Source of the DNA: Protula sp. h YS-2021
Taxonomy: Eukaryota; Annelida; Polychaeta; Sabellida; Serpulidae
Direction: 5' to 3'
Assembly (NCBI GenBank): GCA_949752745.1
Contig: OX457026.1
Location: forward strand, 71,551,091 to 71,615,090
DNA: 64,000 nt
Of the stretch, positions 61,301 through 64,000 are shown one piece after another. A program made the translations under genes and the position numbers. Each line of letters opens with the position of its first letter. The first letter of the stretch is position 1. Below the pieces are notes generated by a model. The model did not search any database. It was not told the DNA's origin and was given only the letters and a program-made list of their open reading frames with translations.

Positions 61301-63395
61301 TTGTTATTTTTATTTTACTGTAATAGCTCAAAGTTTTTCGTCAAATTTTTCAGCAACGCCGGTTTATTTTTAGATTATATCTATCATGATCTTGTCACCT
61401 TGTTCTTATTTTGTCAGTTTTATATTTTACCTCTTATTTATTCATAGCAAATTTTATTCTTCCGGTAAAAGTAACAGGAAGAATTCCCCCAACCCATTGT
61501 CTAATCTGTTGTAGTAACTTAGTTTTAACACAGTCATATGCACATCTTTTAATTCTAAAGACTACGGCGCATGCTGGCTCTGTGTAAGAGCATTCTTGCA
61601 TAGAACATGTGAGCAGATTAGAAAAAATGTAAAACTGTCTCATTTGGTCGGTGGAAAGGCATGTACTGTTGACACAGTTTTTCTGACATTTACTTGTGTC
61701 AATTTTCGGCAAATTAATTCTTAATCTTAAGAAAAATTGGCACATTAAGCAAAAAGAGTGAGATAGTTTTGCGATATATACTTACAATTATGTGATAAAT
61801 GGGTGCACTTTCTGCGGAGAGACCACGATTGGGATTGTGTCTAATAAAGGTCTGAAGTAGATTTGTAATGCAGCTTGTGGCAGAATTCTAAGTTCAATGA
61901 ATTATTAATGGTGCTTGAGTGAGTTTTATCAAACCGTCTATGTAATGGTCTGTTTAGGTGTGTGAATGTCCGGGATCTTATCCAGAAAAGCCTCACGTGT
62001 TCTTTCAAATACTGGCGTGTGTGTGTGTCATCGTGTTGATTGTTTCCGTGTGTAGTAACTAATGGTTTGTTTATGGTTTCAGTCAATCCCTGGTAAGTCA
62101 AACCGGTCTGGAGTGCGATCGTTATCGGAGTCGGAAGAGAAAAAGATGGATGACGCAATCCGATTGGCTGTTGAATACGCGTCCAAAAGTCAAGATCAAG
62201 GGGTGTGTTCTCCCAGCCCAAAGTCTACGGAGTCACTGAGTGACCACAGCCATGGGGAATCGGACTGCAACAGTTCGACGAGTTCACAAAAATTGCGCTC
62301 AGTTTTCCGCAAAAAGAAGAAAAGTCCCAAGCAGGAAAGAAAGACATTCACGGAGGAGATAGCACTGAAGGCTGAAGCGAGCGAGGAAATAGCACCCGAG
62401 GCGCAGGAGGTCTACAATGAGCTCATAGGCCGCGGCTCCATTAAGGAAAAAGACAGTTTTAGGCGGCATAGCCGGGAGGAAAGAATAACTCGCTCCATAG
62501 AGCACCATAGGCAGACCTCACCTGGAGCTCCCGAGCGGCCACTTGTGAGAAATACGCGGAATTTGAACATGAACATTCGCGATCCCATAATTCCCGGCCG
62601 GTGTCACTCAACGCGTGACACCAGTGAAGTGGACGCGAACCCTCTACGGCAACTGCGTGCTGGCTCAGCTATCATTCCGGCTAGGTCCCAATCAGCTAGG
62701 CTTCCCGTAGACCACAAGTCCAAAATCCCACCGAAAACTGCACCCAAGCCAATACTGAGCGCAAACACTCCATTCTTTGACAAGTTGAAGGAACAGGAGC
62801 AGCAAGAGCAGGACTCCAGTCTGGGAAGCACGGAAGGTTCGGAAGAAGGTAGTATAAATTGCATTCCATTGCCCCCTCGTACGGTACGGTCTAGTGCCAC
62901 AAACACTAAGCCGCGTCAGAGAAAGTACCCGCTGGACTTGACTAAATATAACGGCGAGCACACTCCAAGTTCAAGGTCATTCAAACCCCGCGCATTACCG
63001 CCCGACCCGGGAAGCGGGAACGAGGAGAACGAATTGAATTCCACACGTGATTCAGAGGATTCCGTGTTCAGCGAGGCTTCCCACAATTCCTCGTCACTTG
63101 AGAGGTCAAATGACCCTCCGCGCTTCTCCTATAGGCCACCGCCATCCCCCACGAACAGTTCACAATTTTCAGTGAAAAGTGTGAAGTTGACCGCTAAAGA
63201 CTTGGGCTATATGAATACCTCAGACTTATTCTGGTCAAAGCGCGTGAGTTTGAAAGAACTGGGGTCTCCTGAACTGGTCAGCGCGTCGGGAGACGTGGCC
63301 AATGGACATGCCTTGATTCCTGGAAGGTATAAAACCTCCGATACAGTTAGTTATGAGGATTTGTTGGAATTTGCACTCGATGGTGTCTCGGAAAG
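40270..63395 (+). CDS. TNK2: ACK/TNK2-type non-receptor tyrosine kinase, 15 exons, 3' end outside window
   Basis: Joined exons (listed separately) give one uninterrupted frame of 1177 codons plus two bases. Domain order: SAM-like segment (residues 1-74), tyrosine kinase (about 115-385), SH3 (about 388-450), CRIB (488-505), then a Ser/Pro/basic tail ending in [12 protein letters not shown]. This is the ACK family layout; ACK kinases bind GTP-Cdc42 through CRIB and act in endocytosis and receptor signalling at membranes. All kinase landmarks are present: GTGEFGTV loop (124-131), VAIK lysine 149, alpha-C glutamate 166, HRDLAARN with Asp244, DFG Asp262, activation-loop Tyr275/Tyr276 and CAPES (291-295). 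The UBA domain expected at the C-terminus must lie beyond 64000. Human TNK2 is about 1040 residues, so this protein is longer, mostly in the tail. Exons were chosen by frame, GT-AG borders and family similarity; no transcript was available. An invertebrate Ack-like naming would serve equally well. Confidence 0.95.
40354..40560. repeat. Repeats derived from the exon 1 splice donor region
   Basis: GTATGCTCCCT(C/G)CCCCAGTC begins at 40354 (the actual donor) and again at 40438, with about 38 bp nearly identical (offset 84 bp). Further GTATGCT starts occur at 40479, 40502 and 40520. All lie in intron 1. Confidence 0.85.
43310..44375. repeat. 157-bp tandem array with palindromic core
   Basis: The near-palindrome TTTTGGCGATCCGCCAAAA occurs at 43391, 43548, 43705 and (diverged) 43863, spaced 157-158 bp. 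Three more decayed copies lie near 43986, 44153 and 44352. Between cores, AAAATGCTTCTTCTCCCACA and TTTTGATC.GATT segments recur. Same family as 2986-3500 and 9290-10350. A G run at 44021-44034 interrupts one unit. Confidence 0.9.
44390..44670. repeat. 51-bp minisatellite, ~5.5 copies
   Basis: Copies starting ATGCGCA or similar at 44390, 44441, 44483 (after a 42-bp unit), 44534, 44585 and 44636. The unit contains TCCGAAATGC, then ACGCAAGTTAAATAAAC. Because 51 is a multiple of three, a 141-codon frame stays open on the - strand. Confidence 0.95.
44881..44948. other. Two adjacent hairpins in intron 1
   Basis: ATCTCTGGTAGACT and AGTCTACTAGAGAT pair over 13 of 14 positions (44881-44912). TGTTTCCCA (44923-44931) pairs perfectly with TGGGAAACA (44938-44946), extending outward with one mismatch. 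Function unknown. Confidence 0.7.
46105..46200. repeat. CAAAA-rich low-complexity tract
   Basis: Runs of ACAAAAACAAAAACAAAA type sequence. Produces Lys/Asn-rich and Phe/Leu-rich frames that are not genes. Confidence 0.9.
47117..47210. repeat. 16-bp tandem array before exon 2
   Basis: Six copies of GTTTAATGTACTTAGT with G/A variation at one or two sites, ending about 65 bp before the exon 2 acceptor at 47274. Confidence 0.95.
47275..47412 (+). CDS. TNK2: TNK2 coding exon 2: rest of SAM-like domain
   Basis: Residues 29-74, beginning [20 protein letters not shown] and ending with a basic stretch ([14 protein letters not shown], then KLKR). The pattern YV.DEDL..MGM.KP..RRLKK matches the second half of the ACK SAM-like domain. 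Acceptor TTACAG ends at 47274 and donor GTAGGT starts at 47413; both borders are phase 0. A second in-frame AG ends at 47280 and could drop Val-Gln by NAGNAG-like choice, but including VQ fits the family better. Confidence 0.93.
47413..50643 (+). other. TNK2 intron 2 (3.2 kb)
   Basis: No exon or RNA gene seen. Contains a G-rich run (48605-48655), a C-rich run (49052-49082), a short A-tract (50568-50580) and a CTCF-like word near 48552. Open frames here are short and unlike known families. Confidence 0.75.
50644..50856 (+). CDS. TNK2: TNK2 coding exon 3: linker and kinase N-lobe start
   Basis: Residues 75-145. A Thr/Ser/Pro-rich linker (about 75-108) leads to the start of the kinase N-lobe, [18 protein letters not shown], where GTGEFGTV (124-131) is the glycine-rich ATP loop. 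Acceptor TTTGGCAG ends at 50643 and donor GTGGGT follows the CAG codon at 50857. Phase 0 on both sides. Confidence 0.95.
51292..51435 (+). CDS. TNK2: TNK2 coding exon 4: kinase VAIK lysine and alpha-C helix
   Basis: Residues 146-193, starting [12 protein letters not shown]. Lys149 is the ATP-anchoring lysine, and Glu166 in [14 protein letters not shown] is the expected alpha-C salt-bridge partner. LYGVV is the typical ACK beta-4/beta-5 segment. Acceptor GGTAG ends at 51291; donor GTACGT starts at 51436. Phase 0 on both sides. Confidence 0.96.
51824..52015 (+). CDS. TNK2: TNK2 coding exon 5: kinase hinge and catalytic loop
   Basis: Residues 194-257. [11 protein letters not shown] is the hinge region shared with ACK kinases. 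[13 protein letters not shown] carries the catalytic loop: His242, Arg243, catalytic base Asp244, Asn249. The HRDLAARN form is diagnostic for tyrosine rather than Ser/Thr kinases. Acceptor CACCAG ends at 51823; donor GTAAGA starts at 52016. Phase 0 on both sides. Confidence 0.97.
52441..52538 (+). CDS. TNK2: TNK2 coding exon 6: DFG and activation loop
   Basis: Residues 258-289 plus two bases of Trp290. [12 protein letters not shown] contains the metal-binding Asp262, and DYYQTNF carries the likely activation-loop tyrosines 275 and 276. The spacing from the tyrosine to the APE motif is about two residues longer than I recall for human ACK1. Acceptor TTCTGCAG ends at 52440; donor GTAAGT starts at 52539 and splits the Trp codon as TG|G. 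Confidence 0.96.
52986..53112 (+). CDS. TNK2: TNK2 coding exon 7: kinase C-lobe
   Basis: Completes Trp290 and encodes 291-332. [20 protein letters not shown] includes the substrate-binding APE motif (292-294) and the conserved DVW of helix [18 protein letters not shown] is the helix F-G segment common to ACK kinases. Acceptor GGTTACAG ends at 52985; donor GTATGA starts at 53113. Ends phase 0. Confidence 0.97.
53113..56450 (+). other. TNK2 intron 7 (3.3 kb)
   Basis: Separates the two halves of the kinase C-lobe. The longest open frame (54221-54685, 154 codons) is AT-rich, has no recognisable domain and no splice support. The remainder is unremarkable AT-rich sequence with G runs near 53755 and 55680. 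Confidence 0.75.
56451..56707 (+). CDS. TNK2: TNK2 coding exon 8: kinase end and first half of SH3
   Basis: Residues 333-417 plus two bases of Lys418. [22 protein letters not shown] gives the C-lobe CW....RP signature: Cys362-Trp363 and Arg371-Pro... near residue 372. After the kinase ends (about 385), [10 protein letters not shown] and [11 protein letters not shown] begin an SH3 fold, as in ACK where SH3 directly follows the kinase. Acceptor TTTTCAG ends at 56450; donor GTGAGT starts at 56708. Without splicing the frame reads a stop immediately. Confidence 0.96.
57348..57502 (+). CDS. TNK2: TNK2 coding exon 9: second half of SH3
   Basis: Completes Lys418 and encodes 419-469 plus one base. 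[20 protein letters not shown] followed by [12 protein letters not shown] matches the SH3 n-Src to distal-loop region of invertebrate ACK proteins. The position normally held by the SH3 binding-groove Trp appears to be Cys428 (codon TGC). Acceptor TTTGTAG ends at 57347; donor GTGAGA starts at 57503. The incoming intron is phase 2 and the outgoing one phase 1, consistent with both neighbours. Confidence 0.92.
58246..58419 (+). CDS. TNK2: TNK2 coding exon 10: CRIB Cdc42-binding motif
   Basis: Residues 471-527. [19 protein letters not shown] fits the CRIB consensus ISxPxx..H..H.G.D, with Ile488, Ser489, Pro491, His497, His500, Gly502 and Asp504. FGDVSFIG follows, as in Ack-like proteins. CRIB binds GTP-loaded Cdc42 (or Rac), the defining interaction of ACK kinases. 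A basic run ([11 protein letters not shown]) precedes it, as is usual for CRIB proteins. Acceptor TTTGCAG ends at 58245; donor GTAAGG starts at 58420. Confidence 0.95.
58691..58835 (+). CDS. TNK2: TNK2 coding exon 11: Ser/Pro-rich linker
   Basis: Completes Thr528 and encodes 529-575 plus two bases. Composition is Ser/Pro/Gly-rich ([15 protein letters not shown], then FSSPSVPE) with no recognisable fold. Acceptor TTTTAG ends at 58690; donor GTGAGT starts at 58836. Support is phase consistency (2 bases in, 2 bases out) and an open frame between strong splice sites; the sequence itself is not conserved enough for me to recognise. Confidence 0.85.
59549..59654 (+). CDS. TNK2: TNK2 coding exon 12: acidic linker
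   Basis: Completes Glu576 and encodes 577-611. A Ser/Thr/Gln stretch is followed by [18 protein letters not shown]. Acceptor TTCCAG ends at 59548; donor GTAAGT starts at 59655. An alternative AG ending at 59480 would meet a stop within a few codons in the required phase, so the downstream acceptor was chosen. The exon leaves phase 0, matching exon 13. Confidence 0.86.
60014..60370 (+). CDS. TNK2: TNK2 coding exon 13: conserved DTFDFG segment and disordered tail
   Basis: Residues 612-730. [19 protein letters not shown] at the start resembles a short conserved block I associate with invertebrate Ack proteins. A Gly-Thr run follows ([11 protein letters not shown], repeated GGCACC codons at about 60160-60190), then Ser-rich sequence and a basic end ([11 protein letters not shown]). 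It is GC-richer than neighbouring introns. Acceptor TTGTAG ends at 60013; donor GTGAGT starts at 60371. Phase 0 on both sides. Confidence 0.92.
60760..60789 (+). CDS. TNK2: TNK2 coding exon 14: 30-nt acidic micro-exon
   Basis: Encodes exactly ten residues, [10 protein letters not shown] (731-740), between acceptor TTTACCCAG ending at 60759 and donor GTAAGT starting at 60790. Being a multiple of three in phase 0, it can be included or skipped without changing frame. It places an acidic patch right after the basic [10 protein letters not shown] of exon 13. No direct transcript evidence is available. Confidence 0.72.
60790..62082 (+). other. TNK2 intron 14 (1.3 kb)
   Basis: T-rich intron with a long pyrimidine-biased stretch (61055-61445) that creates a Phe/Ser/Leu-rich open frame by composition alone. 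No additional exon is supported. Confidence 0.75.
62083..63395 (+). CDS. TNK2: TNK2 coding exon 15: long disordered tail with proline motifs
   Basis: Residues 741-1177 plus two bases, the longest exon. It holds a [17 protein letters not shown] helix-like start, a basic patch FRKKKK (815-820), SH3-ligand-like motifs IPLPPR (1001-1006), LPPDPG (1045-1050) and RPPPSPTN (1091-1098), many Ser/Thr sites, and [12 protein letters not shown] (about 1163-1174), a block that precedes the UBA domain in invertebrate Ack proteins. Acceptor GGTTTCAG ends at 62082. The frame stays open to 63633, but GTATTT at 63396 breaks the conserved sequence and the downstream residues are hydrophobic and low-complexity, so the exon is ended there. 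Confidence 0.9.
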
Positions 63396-64000
63396 GTATT
63401 TTGCGTTGCGTTATGTTTTGTTTCTTAGCGTACTTGTTTGGTTGACTTCAGCTGCAAGCCAATCAAACAATACACTCCTCTTCCAATGTTATCACAGCTC
63501 TCTCTCTCTCGCCTCTCTCTCTCTGTCGCTCTTTCTTTTGCTCTGGTTGGACCCTTCAGTGCGGCACAAGATGACTTCGCGTTTCACATACACATGTTGG
63601 AGGGAGGGGGGGGGGGGGGATCGTGATTGGTAAATACTGTACTGCACGTAGTAATGTAGCTATACTGAAGTTGGAATTTGAAAATGTCCTAATTCGATAG
63701 AAACTTGAAAACAGGATAAGCCTCAAAACGACTCAAGTCCATTCACGATGAACAGTTGTGTAACTGTTGAGAAAATTAGTTCAGTAGTAAATAAAGCGAT
63801 CTCGCTGGTGTGCTGTGCTGAAAGGGAATAACTGGCACTCCCTATCTTCTCTCTAGCTCTGTTTCTCGCACTTAAGGAACCAGTCCAGATATTTCAATTT
63901 TGAAGCATTCGTCGCTTATGTTGAACCTTATTTGCTATTTTGTTTGAAGATATGTTCAGTTTAGTGGGGGAAAAAGTGCTACGAAACAGTGCTGTCTGAT
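63396..64000 (+). other. Start of TNK2 intron 15, window edge
   Basis: Begins with donor GTATTT. Contains a CTCTCT-rich stretch (63500-63540) and a G run (63606-63620). The exon(s) encoding the UBA domain and stop codon should lie to the right of the window. Confidence 0.7.

Noticed and set aside
61118..61447. Phe/Ser-rich 109-codon frame in intron 14
   Set aside because: Follows T-rich composition; no splice sites or domain.
63396..63633. Open frame continuing past exon 15
   Set aside because: Residues become hydrophobic and CTCTCT-derived directly after a GT donor and leave the conserved [12 protein letters not shown] context.

Overview
This is eukaryotic, intron-rich animal DNA. Coding sequence is confined to small GT-AG exons, and the remainder is AT-rich with microsatellites, minisatellites and small inverted-repeat transposons. 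Several repeat styles (GGACGG-rich repeats, AGGTCA-bearing repeats, G-rich hairpin-headed repeats) resemble those I associate with mollusc genomes. A marine mollusc, possibly a gastropod, is my best guess, but this is inference and the species is not identified.

One protein-coding gene is supported. It is an ACK/TNK2-type non-receptor tyrosine kinase (activated CDC42 kinase) on the + strand, with fifteen coding exons from 40270 to 63395. The gene runs off the right edge. The assembled reading frame gives 1177 complete codons with all intron phases consistent. In order it encodes a SAM-like N-terminus, a complete tyrosine kinase domain, an SH3 domain, a CRIB (Cdc42-binding) motif, a long low-complexity tail and the start of the conserved segment that normally precedes the C-terminal UBA domain. 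The first coding exon sits directly behind a splice-acceptor-like sequence, so an upstream 5' UTR exon is likely but was not located.

The left 40 kb holds no gene I can support. It contains: degenerate tandem repeats (1-2060); a 55-bp minisatellite (8265-8975); an ATT microsatellite (7217-7355); two copies of a ~360-bp MITE (12414-13783 and 16755-17118); two non-autonomous transposons with terminal inverted repeats built of short tandem words and perfect 9-bp target duplications (12633-13632 and 17913-18606); a third inverted-repeat element of the same architecture without a clear target duplication (35053-36008); an element rich in AACGTT-like motifs (14822-15872); and a frameshifted Mutator-like (MULE) transposase relic (about 22883-23175) beside another tandem-word array. 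The 9-bp duplications together with the MULE relic make a MULE origin for the tandem-word elements the most economical reading.

The best candidate for something under-described is this set of elements whose terminal inverted repeats are themselves tandem arrays. One is nested inside a MITE, and an uninterrupted second MITE copy in the same window serves as a reference for the empty site. In the kinase gene, the oddities are a cysteine at the hallmark SH3 tryptophan, a 30-nt all-acidic micro-exon, and an intronic array that duplicates the first 5' splice site.
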